NCBI RefSeq assembly: GCF_001591965.1
Contig: NZ_BCVX01000001.1
Coordinates: forward strand, 464,344-528,343
From: Lysinibacillus odysseyi 34hs-1 = NBRC 100172
GTDB lineage: Bacteria > Bacillota > Bacilli > Bacillales_A > Planococcaceae
Length of the DNA stretch: 64,000 nt
Direction of reading: 5' to 3'
The first letter of the stretch is position 1; the number at the start of each line of letters is the position of its first letter. The position numbers were made by a program, and so were the translations under genes. The notes beneath the pieces are model-generated. The model was not told the DNA's origin. It was given only the letters and a program-made list of their open reading frames with translations, and searched no databases. Shown one piece after another: positions 26,118-36,137 of the stretch.

Positions 26118-26672
26118 TCAACCAACTATTTCATCCCAGAATCTTATAGGTCTAGGTTCTGCTATTTTCGGCCCCAACATCGGTACTCCGAATTCCCTAT
26201 TAAAATATTCCTCTAGATTAAATCCATAATAAATAATATCGGTCTGCCAAACTGAATAGACTGGATTGCCTTCTATGCCCGATACAAACGGAATATATCT
26301 ATGTTTATATATTGGTATAAGCTTTGGAGATTTACCTGTTTGGTATCGTGCGACTTCTATTGATTCATATAGTGATTTGGGTTTCTCTCCCCACGAACTT
26401 AACCAAAAGTTATTGTATTCAATATCAAAATTAATACCTTGCAATGGTCTATCGAGCCAGTCTTTAAGTTCTTCTTCAGAACCCTGTCTCCAATTAGGAA
26501 AGCCATCAGATATAGGTAATCGATACTGAAGGACCTTTAATAAATCTGGCGGGAACTTAATGGAATAGCGCTCTTCAATTTGCCTGACTTCTTCGTCTGT
26601 TAAACCTTGAGTGCTATTTATTCCCTTATGCTTTAAGTTGTTAAAAAGGAAAGACAAATATGTTTCGTCCAT
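26118..26672 (-). CDS. SMI1/KNR4 (SUKH) family protein
   Basis: A 184-residue cytosolic protein with the SUKH signature near its N-terminus: GLTDEEVRQIEERYSIKFPPDLLKVL, then GFPNW, and a C-terminal INFDIEYNNFWLSSWG-type region. SUKH proteins often neutralise toxin nucleases in polymorphic toxin systems. No toxin gene is adjacent, so here it would be an orphan immunity-type protein or a protein of unrelated role. The ribosome site is a modest AGGGAT. Confidence 0.75.
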   Translation of the reverse strand: MDETYLSFLFNNLKHKGINSTQGLTDEEVRQIEERYSIKFPPDLLKVLQYRLPISDGFPNWRQGSEEELKDWLDRPLQGINFDIEYNNFWLSSWGEKPKSLYESIEVARYQTGKSPKLIPIYKHRYIPFVSGIEGNPVYSVWQTDIIYYGFNLEEYFNREFGVPMLGPKIAEPRPIRFWDEIVG

Positions 26673-26912
26673 AAATAGTATCCCTGCTTTCCGTATTCAC
26701 CGATTTGAGAACCTTAACCCCTAGTATCCAATCTTTACATTATGTTTACTTCCCCGGGATTTCAACCAATCTATCAATAATTGCTGTAGTTTGTAACGAT
26801 TCTTCATCGTGGTTGGCACTGCAAAGTCCTCTTCAAGAACATCTTTACTTTGAAGTTAAAGTTCTTTCATCTTTCTTCAGGCCTTTTCTCTTTTCAAGAG
26901 AAACGTGTTGTA

Positions 26913-27257
26913 CTACGAATCCGACTCTCTTACATCTACTTTCCAAGAAAATCTACCGGCTATGGCGTTTGCTACAGCCAATATTTCTTTCTCCATTTCA
27001 TCAGTCAATTTATCAGGTATATCTATTTCTACGAGGTTTATTTCTTCAACATTATCAAGTGTATCAAATGCATAGCCGCCGTTTGTATTAGCAAATATCC
27101 CCGTCACCATAATTTCTTCCCCATTTATATTTTTATGAAATCTCAATTTACTTATAGGTTTTAGTCCTAACTCGGCAATACAGAATTGTTCCATCTCGAA
27201 CGTTTGGATTGTTTTTTCATATTGCTCATCAGAATAAATCATTATATAGTCATACAT
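26913..27257 (-). CDS. Hypothetical acidic cytosolic protein
   Basis: A 114-residue protein without membrane segments, opening YDYIMIYSDEQYEKTIQ. The mixed alpha/beta pattern continues with TGIFANTNGGYAFDTLD and an acidic C-terminus. The ATG at 27257 follows GGTGAT by 5 bases. It lies among small immunity-like genes on the same strand (26.1-28.7 kb), which may suggest a similar role. Family not recognised. Confidence 0.6.
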   Translation of the reverse strand: MYDYIMIYSDEQYEKTIQTFEMEQFCIAELGLKPISKLRFHKNINGEEIMVTGIFANTNGGYAFDTLDNVEEINLVEIDIPDKLTDEMEKEILAVANAIAGRFSWKVDVRESDS

Positions 27258-27342
27258 ATTAATCACCATCCATAAGAACAGTAAAAGCTATCTCTTTGAT
27301 AGATTCCCGTTCACTTTTTAGCAGCTGCAATTCCAAAAGGCT

Positions 27343-27765
27343 TTATAATGTTAGTTTGCTTGTATCTGATATGTAGCCGTAAATAGTATATGTCTCATTC
27401 TCTTGTCGGTATGGAATGGATAATTCCTTTAATAGTTTGGCAAAATCATCCGTAATATCAATCACTTCCGGTGATACTAGACGGCCACGATATTTCAAAT
27501 ATCTTGGCCTTACCCGAATCCACTCAACAGTGTAAAATGGTGCTATGCCTTCTATCCAATCTCCCCAATAAGAAACATCCGTTTCAAATTCTTCTGGATA
27601 TAACCGATCGTCTAACAAATACTTCCCTTGATAAGGCGGCGGAAATAGCAAAGTGTTTATAACCGCATCTTGGAGTTCCCGCCACTTTGTATCATTCATG
27701 ATCGAAACTAAATTTCTTTCCGCAACGGCCTTCATTACTCTCGCTTTGTTTTGATTTGTTTCCAT
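27343..27765 (-). CDS. DUF6678-like protein
   Basis: A 140-residue cytosolic protein with the run LVSIMNDTKWRELQDAV, then FPPPYQGKYLL, DVSYWGDWIEG and EWIRVRPRYLKYRGRL. I associate this pattern with DUF6678, a family of unknown function. The ATG at 27765 has GGGGT upstream; an in-frame GTG/ATG slightly earlier is possible. It is next to other immunity-like genes. Confidence 0.62.
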   Translation of the reverse strand: METNQNKARVMKAVAERNLVSIMNDTKWRELQDAVINTLLFPPPYQGKYLLDDRLYPEEFETDVSYWGDWIEGIAPFYTVEWIRVRPRYLKYRGRLVSPEVIDITDDFAKLLKELSIPYRQENETYTIYGYISDTSKLTL

Positions 27766-27905
27766 AATGAAACCCCAGTTCAATAAGTGATTTATTTAAA
27801 TTATGGCTGCTAGACTCCGGATTGTGTAGAAACCGCAGACATTATCTTCCCTGCTCGTTCCCCTAATTATAGCAATGGCGACAGCTGTCTTACCCGGTAT
27901 GACCG

Positions 27906-28190
27906 TCACATATCACGTAGGAGCGCAGTATCTAAATACTCTTTCCCCAAATAACCGCTGCAGATGACAGGGCGGTTAATGATTTCATACAGTTTTTTCA
28001 AATCCGATATATATTCTTGGGTCCAAATTTCAAACGAATCAAACTCCTCCTTAGAAATTTGATGATACTCCGGGGAGTCAGTTACGCCCGTTAGCATCTC
28101 GTACGCATAAATAGTATCGCCAAATTTCCCTACAGACTGGTATCTGCCTGTTTTCAGGCGGACATATTCAGTGTATCTCAAGGTCCTCAC
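27906..28190 (-). CDS. Hypothetical protein with a decayed paralogue at 59.5 kb
   Basis: A 94-residue protein opening with beta-strands (LRYTEYVRLKTGRYQSVGKF, then GDTIYAYEMLTG) followed by a helical, acidic half. The GTG start at 28190 follows AAAGGA closely; a TTG nine bases on is an alternative. A frameshifted copy of its first third sits at 59515-59620. Family not recognised. Confidence 0.6.
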   Translation of the reverse strand: MRTLRYTEYVRLKTGRYQSVGKFGDTIYAYEMLTGVTDSPEYHQISKEEFDSFEIWTQEYISDLKKLYEIINRPVICSGYLGKEYLDTALLRDM

Positions 28191-28269
28191 TCATCCTTTC
28201 ATGAACGTGTTATAGAAATCGCGACCCCTGTGCTCAAGCCAATCACATCCACTTAGGATTATGTATCTT

Positions 28270-28749
28270 CTATAACAATTTCTGCGAATCATATTCCTTT
28301 AATTTAGTTTCAATGTAATTCCAAGCATCTGAAATTTCCTTGAATACCCAGCCAATTTCATTTAGCCCTTTCGTACTCTTTATTCCTACTAGTAGAGTTC
28401 TTATCGCTTCCTCAGATTTATCCCCAACAATTAATGCAATGGGAAATGGCATATCTCTGTACTTGTAGCTGCCCATACCAAATACATATTCCAGTTGATC
28501 GCCCCACTCATAAGACAGTTCACTTAAATCTATTATTAATGCACCTGGTTCCCAAGCTTCTAAAACGGCTTCACCAATCGCTCTCATGAAAATGGCATCT
28601 GAATTGCCTGTTGAACCAAAACCATATACCCCCATAAACTTCAGCACCATGATTTCGAGATAATTTACTTCGCTGGATTTACCAATATGAACTTCATATT
28701 TAATTTCACTCAATTCTTCCAATCTTTTTTGAGTTGTAGATATCTTCAT
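28270..28749 (-). CDS. Hypothetical alpha/beta protein
   Basis: A 159-residue protein without membrane helices. Its core alternates strands and helices (ALIIDLSELSYEWGDQLE, PIALIVGDKSEEAIRTLLVG), suggesting a small Rossmann- or STAS-like fold. AAGGAG lies 4 bases before the ATG. It is the last of the small minus-strand genes before the debris region that borders the MoxR operon. Function unknown. Confidence 0.62.
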   Translation of the reverse strand: MKISTTQKRLEELSEIKYEVHIGKSSEVNYLEIMVLKFMGVYGFGSTGNSDAIFMRAIGEAVLEAWEPGALIIDLSELSYEWGDQLEYVFGMGSYKYRDMPFPIALIVGDKSEEAIRTLLVGIKSTKGLNEIGWVFKEISDAWNYIETKLKEYDSQKLL

Positions 28750-29453
28750 ATATTACTCCTTCCTATAGAAATTCTAATTAAAAGTCTATTGTTTGAATCC
28801 CATTAAAAATAATTATACCAGGCTATTCTCAACTGTTTTTCATAACGAAGTTCTCATGATAATAGCCAAATCGTTTGATCAGTTCTTTCTTTAAGGAGAA
28901 TCGTACTTGCTTTTGGAATTAGAATACCTTTATAGGCATAATACACCTTCACGTTCTGTAAACTCGGCCTTATTAAACGTTGTTAGTTCTTCCCGCTAAA
29001 GTAGATGGTGAGAGATTCGGTTATACACGAAGCAGGCTTTGGCACACTTGAAATTATAATGCGCCATTTGAAGCTGTATGACCATAACTCGGTCGATATC
29101 GGTTAGCTCCTTATAAGCCAGCGATGCGGGCAGTATTTATCCTTCCTGCTGTCGGGCCAAATGTTAAGGAGGCGAATCCCCTTAACAGAACTCCGGTTAA
29201 AATCCTATTGCAGAATTTGGAAACTTGCGGAACTTGACGGAAAAAGTAAGGGATATCAATGGTTTGCTTTAACTCGGGGCTTGTATCCTGTTTATTAGGA
29301 GGCAAGGCCTTTCATAGCCTGTCTTATCAGAAAGCCTAAGTTTTAGAAAAAAGAGCCCTTCCAAATTCAGAAGAGCCTCTCTTTACCATTCAATAGTCTC
29401 AAAGATAGTTAAAGTACTTGGATATCCATATTCTACTTATTGAACTCATTTCG
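28750..29453. other. Debris region left of the MoxR operon
   Basis: About 700 bases with no intact gene. A startless open frame of 44 codons (stop at 28996-28998, minus strand) containing AYKELTDIDRVMVIQLQM looks like the tail of a lost gene. A terminator-like hairpin (29350-29380, followed by T on the minus strand) marks the end of the next operon. Confidence 0.45.
29350..29380 (-). terminator. Terminator of the SWIM-MoxR-VWA operon
   Basis: An imperfect hairpin AGAG-GCTCTTC / GAAGGG-CTCT followed on the minus strand by TTTTTT, 75-100 bases past the VWA gene stop. Confidence 0.5.
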
Positions 29454-30686
29454 TCATGGCTGTATGTTCAGCCCGTTCACTAGTTCATTCAAATCACGGC
29501 CCTGCAGTGAGCCTGCCACGAGCTCCGGCAGCATGCCTGGCGTACAGGCGAAGCAAGGCGTACCGTCGCGAGAAAGTTGTCTAGCCAGCTGTTCATCATA
29601 AAATGGACGCCCGCTGTCCGACAACGACAGAAGGCACAGTGTCTGTACGCCCGATTCCCGCATTTCTCGCATGCGGCGTACCAGTGCTGATCGGTTGCCG
29701 CCTTCGTATAGGTCGGTTACGAGAATAAAGAGTGTCTTTTTCGGTTCTTCGATAAACGACTCACAGTACGCAACTGACTTGTTAATGTCCGTTCCCCCAC
29801 CGAGTTGAACACCGAACAGCATGTCGACTGGATCATCCGCGCACTGCTCCGTAAGATCAACGACCTCTGTGTCAAACACAACGACACGGGTATTCAGCGC
29901 CGGCATGCTGGCAAAGACCGCGCCCGTTACCGACGCCCAGATGACCGACTCTGCCATCGATCCACTTTGGTCGATGTCGAGAATAACAGTCCATTCCTTA
30001 TTGCGCCGTGCCCGGTCGAAATAATAGAATTTTTCAGGAATAAGAATGTCCCGCTCCCGATCATAATGCTTCAGATTACGTTGGATTGTCCGCTTCCAGT
30101 CCAGTCCGCTGAGCGAAGGCAACGGTGTATGCTGCCGTTTGTTCAGCGCCCCGATCACGGCACGTTGCATGTCTTCCTTTAAGCGAGCCATCAGGTCGTC
30201 AACAACAGCCTTGACGAGGAGGCGGGCGGTCTCTTTCGTCTTCTCGGGAATTTTACCCTTGAGCGCCATCAACATACCGACCATCTGGATATCCGGCTTT
30301 ACCGATGCCAATAGTTCCGGCTCGAATAGAAGCTGCTTCCATCCCTTGCGCTCAATCGCATCGTTCTGGATGATAGAGACAACATCCTCCGCAAACAGGC
30401 TACGTACATCACCGAGCCAGCGGGACAGGTTTACCGCTCCTCTTCCTCCACCCGCACCGCGGCCGGAGACGTTTCCTACGCTCCGTCCAGAAGTGCCGCT
30501 AGACAAGCTGTCGTCCGTCTCGTCATATATAGCTGCCAGCGCGGCATCCATGATTGCTTCTTCTTCCGTCAACTGCACTGCGTCGCTTCCGGTCAATTCT
30601 TCAAGCTTACTCTGTGCGGCTTCGCCTAAGATTAATCGCCAGCGAGATACAGAGTGTTCCAGTTTTCCGTTCGTTTGATCCGTCAT
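29454..30686 (-). CDS. VWA-domain (CoxE-like) protein
   Basis: A 410-residue cytosolic protein. A helical N-terminal part includes a Gly/Ser-rich linker (about 60-85). A von Willebrand A domain (about 232-405) has an intact metal site: D239-x-S241-x-S243 in DIDQSGSMAES and GGGTD further on. Such proteins pair with MoxR-family ATPases, in which the VWA protein is the metal-dependent client or target arm. The ATG at 30686 is one base past the stop of the DUF5682 gene and uses GAGG inside that gene. It is the last gene of the five-gene operon. Confidence 0.87.
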   Translation of the reverse strand: MTDQTNGKLEHSVSRWRLILGEAAQSKLEELTGSDAVQLTEEEAIMDAALAAIYDETDDSLSSGTSGRSVGNVSGRGAGGGRGAVNLSRWLGDVRSLFAEDVVSIIQNDAIERKGWKQLLFEPELLASVKPDIQMVGMLMALKGKIPEKTKETARLLVKAVVDDLMARLKEDMQRAVIGALNKRQHTPLPSLSGLDWKRTIQRNLKHYDRERDILIPEKFYYFDRARRNKEWTVILDIDQSGSMAESVIWASVTGAVFASMPALNTRVVVFDTEVVDLTEQCADDPVDMLFGVQLGGGTDINKSVAYCESFIEEPKKTLFILVTDLYEGGNRSALVRRMREMRESGVQTLCLLSLSDSGRPFYDEQLARQLSRDGTPCFACTPGMLPELVAGSLQGRDLNELVNGLNIQP

Positions 30687-30687
30687 T

Positions 30688-33105
30688 TTAAAAATCCTCA
30701 AAATCAAATTCATTTAATTCATCAACCATTTTGTTCTCTTCCTCCTTCAGATCTCCGGTCAAAATTTCAGCTACCTGCTCCGCATGAACGCCCCATAACT
30801 CACCCAGTGTTTCGGCAATCATCGTTTTTTCTTGCGGCGAGAAAGAACTGAATGCCCGGCGAAGAAATACGAGTGCCCGCCTGAATTGATCATCGTCCAG
30901 CGAAAGGATGTAATCGTTTAACTGCTCCCATAGGCTCATTCGAGACAGCAGGGCGTATCGGTTGCGCATAGAGAGCCCTTCAAACCAGCCTGCCCCAAGG
31001 TCGGATGGTATGCCCGGCGACAGTCGGCGCGACACTTCCGCAGCACACTGGTTCGCATCCATCTCGCCTCGTTCCAGCAGCAAAGCGCAGGCGAAGCCGG
31101 AAAGCTTCGGGTTCCGATCGTCCCGCTCGGACAACTCGTTCAGTCCAGCCAACCAAAGCGGCACGTCGACAATGTCGTCATGCTCCTGGGCAATACGGTT
31201 CAAATCACTCATGGCAGCAACCATACTGTACGCCGCTTCATCATTACAATTAGCTGCATCAGTCAAGTACAGGCAGCCGCGGTAGAACAACTGCTCCAGC
31301 AACGGCACAAGTGCGACAGTATCCACACGGCGAATATCGCCGAAGGCAATGATACGCGACAGCTCGGCTGCAGCTGCTGCGATTTGAATCACATCTCGAC
31401 TGTCAGCCGCTAAAGACTGCAGCACACGGCGTCCATCCTCCATTTGGGCAGTCATACCGCAGCGGACGGAGGCGCCGATCAAATCGGATGCCTCCGCAAT
31501 GGAAGTACAGTTTTCCAGCTTCTCTCTCAATCGATGTGCGCTGGCAATCTCAATCGTTTCGCCTAGCAGCGTAGACTCAATGACCCTGATTTCGGCCTCT
31601 GGGGTCCATTGAATAACCCAGTCCTCGGCCCAAACAGCACGGTCTGCTCCAGCTGGACGAGAGCTCACAAACGGGATCTCCAAAAGCTCCAGACGACGAA
31701 ACAGGAAAGAGCGGTTCAGGTCGAGAAAGGCGGATTCCTGTGACGAAACCCGGCGATTTTCCCTCAGGTCAAGGGACAAATCCGTTGCGACGGCGGTCTT
31801 GTATTTGGTCAGCTTGAGCCGCTTCAATTCGCGGTTCAAGTCATCCTGGAGCGGCGTTTGGCTAACCCCTTCGGCTAGGGAGCCGATTTCCGTGCCGACA
31901 TCAACGCGGGCCAATGCCTCGGCTACCACCGACAGCTCGCCGCGGCCAAGCAGCGTTTGCGCCGCGTCTCGCAGCTCCATCAGTGTCGGCGCACTACCTC
32001 CGTGCAGTGAAGCGAGCCCTTCGGCTAACCGCACCGCTTCTATGACCTCGGCGGTGGAGCGGTAAGTGCCAGATGCCCGCAGCAGACGGGCTGCACTGGA
32101 AAGGTACAGTCTTGACAGTTCCTCCGGCCGGCCGCTCTCCATCGCTTCCCACATCATCTGGTAGTAGTGCGGGGCAGCGTTACCCGCCCCGTAGCCCGAA
32201 AGGCTGGACAGCCGATAATACGAATATGGCATCAGCGTCAACTTGGTCCGGCGGGAAGGCATCGTGGCCATCTCTTCATCGCTCATTGCGCCAATAGAAG
32301 GATATTCTAGTGCAGCGGCATGGTATGCGCCGCAAACGACAACCACCTTCGCCGGATCATGACCCGATTCAATCACTTTCATAATTTGCCGCCGCATATA
32401 AGCTTCACGTACCTGGTTATATGCATGCTCTTCCGGCTGCTCGGCTCGCTCTCGCTCTTCACCAAGGCTCCTTATCTCAGCGGAGTAGGCAAGTATGGCC
32501 TCCCGGTAAGCGTCCGTGTTGGCATTATGCTCAAAATGACGTTCCCAGTAGGTTTCGTAATCGTGCTCGCCGGCCAGTTCAGCAATCCGTTCATAAACCG
32601 AGGGTTCCGATGAGAAGGTCTCCCCTCCAATCGAAGACGTTCTAGAATTTTGTTGCGGTCCAGGCACCGGCAATTTCTGAGTTAACGACGCCTCTTTCGC
32701 CATCTCTTCTAATGCGATGTTCTTTTGTGGGTGGCGTCCTTCCTCTTTGCGTCGCCGCAAATCCTCTAGTGTTATCGCCACACCTGACGGCAGGTCGATC
32801 AATTTGCAGTCTGAGCCGTTCTCGGAAGCCCATCGCATCGCCTGCAGTTCCGGCGAATAAATAGCGAATGGCCAAAGCGCTGTCCGCACAGGCATTTCAT
32901 CCGTAAAGGCCAGCACTGCCACGGGCGGCACGGTCATCGGATGAATCAGATCTTCGATCCGGTCCGTTGCGTCCGATGGTCCTTCAATCAAAACAGCCGT
33001 TGGGCGGATGCGGTTCAGATATTCCAAGAGATGGCGGGCACCTCCAGGGGAGAGGTGCCGAACGCCAAAGACAGGGACCCGGATATCTTCCGTGGCAAAC
33101 ATCAC
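30688..33105 (-). CDS. DUF5682-family protein
   Basis: An 805-residue cytosolic protein. Its N-terminus (FGVRHLSPGGARHLLEYL ... VLIEGPSD) and the VVVCGAYHAAA segment near 255 match DUF5682, distantly reminiscent of TraB/ChaN-type EH-fold proteins with conserved Glu and His. The C-terminal half is helical repeats. The GTG start overlaps the MoxR stop by 4 bases (GTGA), so translation is coupled. It is a constant companion of MoxR, VWA and SWIM proteins in diverse bacteria. Activity unknown. Confidence 0.82.
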   Translation of the reverse strand: MMFATEDIRVPVFGVRHLSPGGARHLLEYLNRIRPTAVLIEGPSDATDRIEDLIHPMTVPPVAVLAFTDEMPVRTALWPFAIYSPELQAMRWASENGSDCKLIDLPSGVAITLEDLRRRKEEGRHPQKNIALEEMAKEASLTQKLPVPGPQQNSRTSSIGGETFSSEPSVYERIAELAGEHDYETYWERHFEHNANTDAYREAILAYSAEIRSLGEERERAEQPEEHAYNQVREAYMRRQIMKVIESGHDPAKVVVVCGAYHAAALEYPSIGAMSDEEMATMPSRRTKLTLMPYSYYRLSSLSGYGAGNAAPHYYQMMWEAMESGRPEELSRLYLSSAARLLRASGTYRSTAEVIEAVRLAEGLASLHGGSAPTLMELRDAAQTLLGRGELSVVAEALARVDVGTEIGSLAEGVSQTPLQDDLNRELKRLKLTKYKTAVATDLSLDLRENRRVSSQESAFLDLNRSFLFRRLELLEIPFVSSRPAGADRAVWAEDWVIQWTPEAEIRVIESTLLGETIEIASAHRLREKLENCTSIAEASDLIGASVRCGMTAQMEDGRRVLQSLAADSRDVIQIAAAAAELSRIIAFGDIRRVDTVALVPLLEQLFYRGCLYLTDAANCNDEAAYSMVAAMSDLNRIAQEHDDIVDVPLWLAGLNELSERDDRNPKLSGFACALLLERGEMDANQCAAEVSRRLSPGIPSDLGAGWFEGLSMRNRYALLSRMSLWEQLNDYILSLDDDQFRRALVFLRRAFSSFSPQEKTMIAETLGELWGVHAEQVAEILTGDLKEEENKMVDELNEFDFEDF

Positions 33106-34205
33106 TCGTTCAGCTCCCTACACGCCTGATACAATCCGCGCCACTCCGATCCCCGTTTCTTCATAACGTTATTAAGATATTCCTTCCATACTAATTTGTC
33201 CTTATCATCATCCTTCACGATTGCGCCCTGCAGACCGGCGGCCAGATCTTCGTCCGTCAGTTCACCGCTTCCAAAGCTCGCTGCCAGTGCCATGCTGTTC
33301 GTCAAAAGAGATATTGCTTCGGCAGTGGAGATAACGCCCCCCGGGGATTTCAGTTTCTCCTTACGGTCGAGCGTCATCCCGCTGCGCAACTCTCGGAAGA
33401 TAGTCACGACTTTTAGCAGTGCTTCGTCCGCTGGAGGAGCTGACTGCAGCTGATATGAAGCAGCAATCTCGCCTACACGTTTTTTGACGATGGAGAGTTC
33501 CGTCTCAAGATCGGAAGGAGACGGCAGCACAATGATATTAAATCGCCTTTTGAGAGCGGCGGACATCTCGTTAACGCCGCGGTCCCTTGTGTTCGCCGTT
33601 GCGATGATGGAGAAACCTTTGCGGGCAATTGTCTCGCTGCCAAGTTCGGGGACCGAGACGGTCTTTTCGGATAAAATGGAGATCAACGCATCTTGAACCT
33701 CTGATGCGCAGCGTGAAATTTCCTCGAAGCGTGCGATGCTGCCTTCTTCCATTGCACGCATAATCGGGCTGCGCACCAATGCCTCCGGCGTCGGGCCGTT
33801 CGCGAGCAGCATGGCGTAGTTCCATGAATAACGGACCTGCTCTTCGCTCGTGCCTGCCGTGCCTTGTACGACAAGTCCTGATTTGCCGCAGACCGCGGCC
33901 GACAGATTCTCAGACAACCACGATTTGGCCGTGCCCGGCTCGCCAATCAGAAGCAGCGCGCGGTCCGTAACGAGCGTCGCGATGGCCATCTCAACCAGCC
34001 GTTTATTTCCGATGTATTTTGGCGTGATATCCAACTTTCCGGCTTTGCCTCCAGTAATATACTTCAGTACGGCACGGGGCGACATCTGCCAACCTGGAGG
34101 AACCGCTCCCTTGTCTTCCTTTTTCAGTGCCTCAATTTCATCGTAATAGAGCAGCTCCGCTGGAAGGCGCATGGCATCCTGCGACTGCTTGTTTGCTATG
34201 GACAT
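33102..34205 (-). CDS. MoxR-family AAA+ ATPase
   Basis: A 367-residue ATPase. Walker A GEPGTAKS is at 88-95, a Walker B-like ARFEEISRC at 158-166 (Glu pair kept), sensor-1 TAN at 203-205 and the arginine-finger region ALKRRF at 217-222, followed by a helical lid. MoxR ATPases act as chaperones that remodel or insert cofactors into client proteins, generally with VWA partners. GAGGAG is 8 bases before the ATG. It is the third gene of the operon and overlaps the DUF5682 gene. Confidence 0.9.
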   Translation of the reverse strand: MSIANKQSQDAMRLPAELLYYDEIEALKKEDKGAVPPGWQMSPRAVLKYITGGKAGKLDITPKYIGNKRLVEMAIATLVTDRALLLIGEPGTAKSWLSENLSAAVCGKSGLVVQGTAGTSEEQVRYSWNYAMLLANGPTPEALVRSPIMRAMEEGSIARFEEISRCASEVQDALISILSEKTVSVPELGSETIARKGFSIIATANTRDRGVNEMSAALKRRFNIIVLPSPSDLETELSIVKKRVGEIAASYQLQSAPPADEALLKVVTIFRELRSGMTLDRKEKLKSPGGVISTAEAISLLTNSMALAASFGSGELTDEDLAAGLQGAIVKDDDKDKLVWKEYLNNVMKKRGSEWRGLYQACRELNE

Positions 34206-34240
34206 ATCAAGTTCTCCTCTCGATTTTAGTTTTCATAGAA

Positions 34241-36076
34241 TTATATCGAAGCAGCTCGGCGGCGAAGCGTATGAATGATTTCTTCAAGATTTACCTTCAG
34301 GCCGTCATACTTAATGTCCTTAAGCAGTGCCTCTAAACGGTCCGCGCTTTCTGCAGCCATATGGTCAGGAGCTTGGAGCAGCCGTTCGCTCTCCTCGTAA
34401 TACATACTGTATGTGCGTTTCCAATCTTTTTTCTCCATCCATTTCAAGAGGAGATTATATTTTATTTCCACATCGAAGCCGCCGGCATCAAGCGCAGCGA
34501 AAATATACGGCCCATCATGATTGTTCGCATTCTCCACTGCTTGCTCAATATAAGGCAGCAGCTTCGGATTCCCGGGTACAGCCAGTGCAGATACTAGCTG
34601 TAGATTTTCTCGCTCAATTAGCCAATCGAGCCAGCGTCGATCCCATTCCACTTCAATTCTTTCCTGTGGCAGCCGGCTGCGTATATACCCTTTATAGACA
34701 TACAGCTCTTCCTTAAGCGTATCAAGCAGCGCCATCTGCGTTTCTTGGGACTTCTTCGTTACAAGAGTTTTAAGGCGTCCCCAGCCCGAACCGACGTACT
34801 GATCGTACAGTTCAGCAGGCGTCAGTCTACGCTTTGTCGCTCGGAATGCGTATTGCAAATAAATCGGGTTCTGTTCTTCCAGGTGCTTAAGCACAGCCAG
34901 CGCTTCGTCCGTATCCATATTCTCTAGGTAAGCTGCAGCCTGTATCAAAACACGTCTACGCTCCCATTCAGAGAGTCGGCCCAAGGCGGGGTATTCCGAT
35001 GGGTTTCCGGCAAGGTCTAAATACAGCTGTCCCAGTTTAGAATGATGGGCATTTTTGAAAGCGATTAGGAAAGGCTCCAGCTCGTTCCATTGCTTTTCCT
35101 TACCCTTCTTATCCTCTTCTCCTGCGCCTTCCTTCCGGAGCCGCTCCACAAAAAGCGGCAGAAGCATGTCGATCATTTCTGTAGCCGGAGCATAGCCGAT
35201 CGCTTCGGCCGCCAGCATAGCATTCTTTCCCTTGAAAGAATCGTACAGCCGCTGTCGCGCCGCTTCCGAATTACAGACCGCTAATGCTCTGTATGCACCT
35301 TCCCGGACCGCCTTTTTCTTGTCTTGCGACCACTCCAGCAGCCGTGTCTCATAACCCGGATACGGACCTAGGCAGGCGATTGCTGCAGATCGTATCTTAT
35401 CAGCCCCTTCTTCGGCTGCACGTACAAGCAGTTCCAGTGACCGGTCATCTTCCGGATCGACGCCCAGCTCTCTTACGACCTGCAGGCGCCGTTCTTCTTC
35501 ACGCCCTCCCTGCATATCCAGCTCAGACAGCAGGTGTGGTACAATGGCGCGGCCGTAGCTCGGCAGAATGTTCCGTGCGGCAAAGTCCGCGATCTCTGAA
35601 TAGGAATCTCCGAGAGCCTTCATGGCAAAAGGGAACAGCCGTAAATCACAAAACAGTCCCTGCTCATACGCCGACGTTACAATTTCATACCGGCCTCCCC
35701 CAGATTCGGACAACGCGTTCTGTACTTCCGTCAACTGACGGTAGGAGTATATCGTCATCAGCTCTGGCATTTCGCTATCTTTTTCCTTTTCTTTCCGAAC
35801 CTGTCCTTCTGCTGCTGTGACTCCTTGCGTCGAAAGCACCGAATTTAACAACAACGATACATCTTGAAGCCGGACAGCTCTCACTTCCGGATCCGCAGGG
35901 CCTGCCAGCGCAGCCACTCCTTCGGCCAGCCTTTTAAATACTGGTGCCCGCTCCCCTAGCTGTGCCAGCTTCGGCTCTAGCCTTTTTAGGCGGAAATCTT
36001 CTGCCGCCAGGTCACTGCCTGCAATATATAGTCGGCGCAGTTCGCCTTGAAGTTCCTGCAATAAAGTCGTGCTCAT
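34241..36076 (-). CDS. HEAT-repeat-like protein of the MoxR operon (DUF5691-like position)
   Basis: A 611-residue, all-helical cytosolic protein. It shows repeated 30-40-residue helix pairs (around 165-300: IADFAARNILPSYGRAIV, KIRSAAIACLGPYPG, AVREGAYRALAVCNS) typical of HEAT repeats, with charged helices to the end. In related operons this slot is held by DUF5691 proteins; I cannot confirm that assignment. It likely scaffolds the MoxR/VWA partners. GGGAGGAG precedes the ATG, with 35 bases to the MoxR gene. Confidence 0.75.
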   Translation of the reverse strand: MSTTLLQELQGELRRLYIAGSDLAAEDFRLKRLEPKLAQLGERAPVFKRLAEGVAALAGPADPEVRAVRLQDVSLLLNSVLSTQGVTAAEGQVRKEKEKDSEMPELMTIYSYRQLTEVQNALSESGGGRYEIVTSAYEQGLFCDLRLFPFAMKALGDSYSEIADFAARNILPSYGRAIVPHLLSELDMQGGREEERRLQVVRELGVDPEDDRSLELLVRAAEEGADKIRSAAIACLGPYPGYETRLLEWSQDKKKAVREGAYRALAVCNSEAARQRLYDSFKGKNAMLAAEAIGYAPATEMIDMLLPLFVERLRKEGAGEEDKKGKEKQWNELEPFLIAFKNAHHSKLGQLYLDLAGNPSEYPALGRLSEWERRRVLIQAAAYLENMDTDEALAVLKHLEEQNPIYLQYAFRATKRRLTPAELYDQYVGSGWGRLKTLVTKKSQETQMALLDTLKEELYVYKGYIRSRLPQERIEVEWDRRWLDWLIERENLQLVSALAVPGNPKLLPYIEQAVENANNHDGPYIFAALDAGGFDVEIKYNLLLKWMEKKDWKRTYSMYYEESERLLQAPDHMAAESADRLEALLKDIKYDGLKVNLEEIIHTLRRRAASI

Positions 36077-36137
36077 TCATTTCTCCTCCCGGTTTCCCGT
36101 TTTCCGTTAATTACAAGGCTTAGGTGGCAGGTGGTGA

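Noticed and set aside
29111..29305. 64-codon minus-strand frame in the debris left of the MoxR operon
   Set aside because: No ribosome site and no recognisable pattern. Treated as part of the debris.
30139..30678. Plus-strand open frames of up to about 180 codons opposite the MoxR operon genes (also 35284-35820)
   Set aside because: GC-rich coding DNA often leaves antisense frames open. These lack ribosome sites and family patterns, while the minus-strand genes are recognisable.
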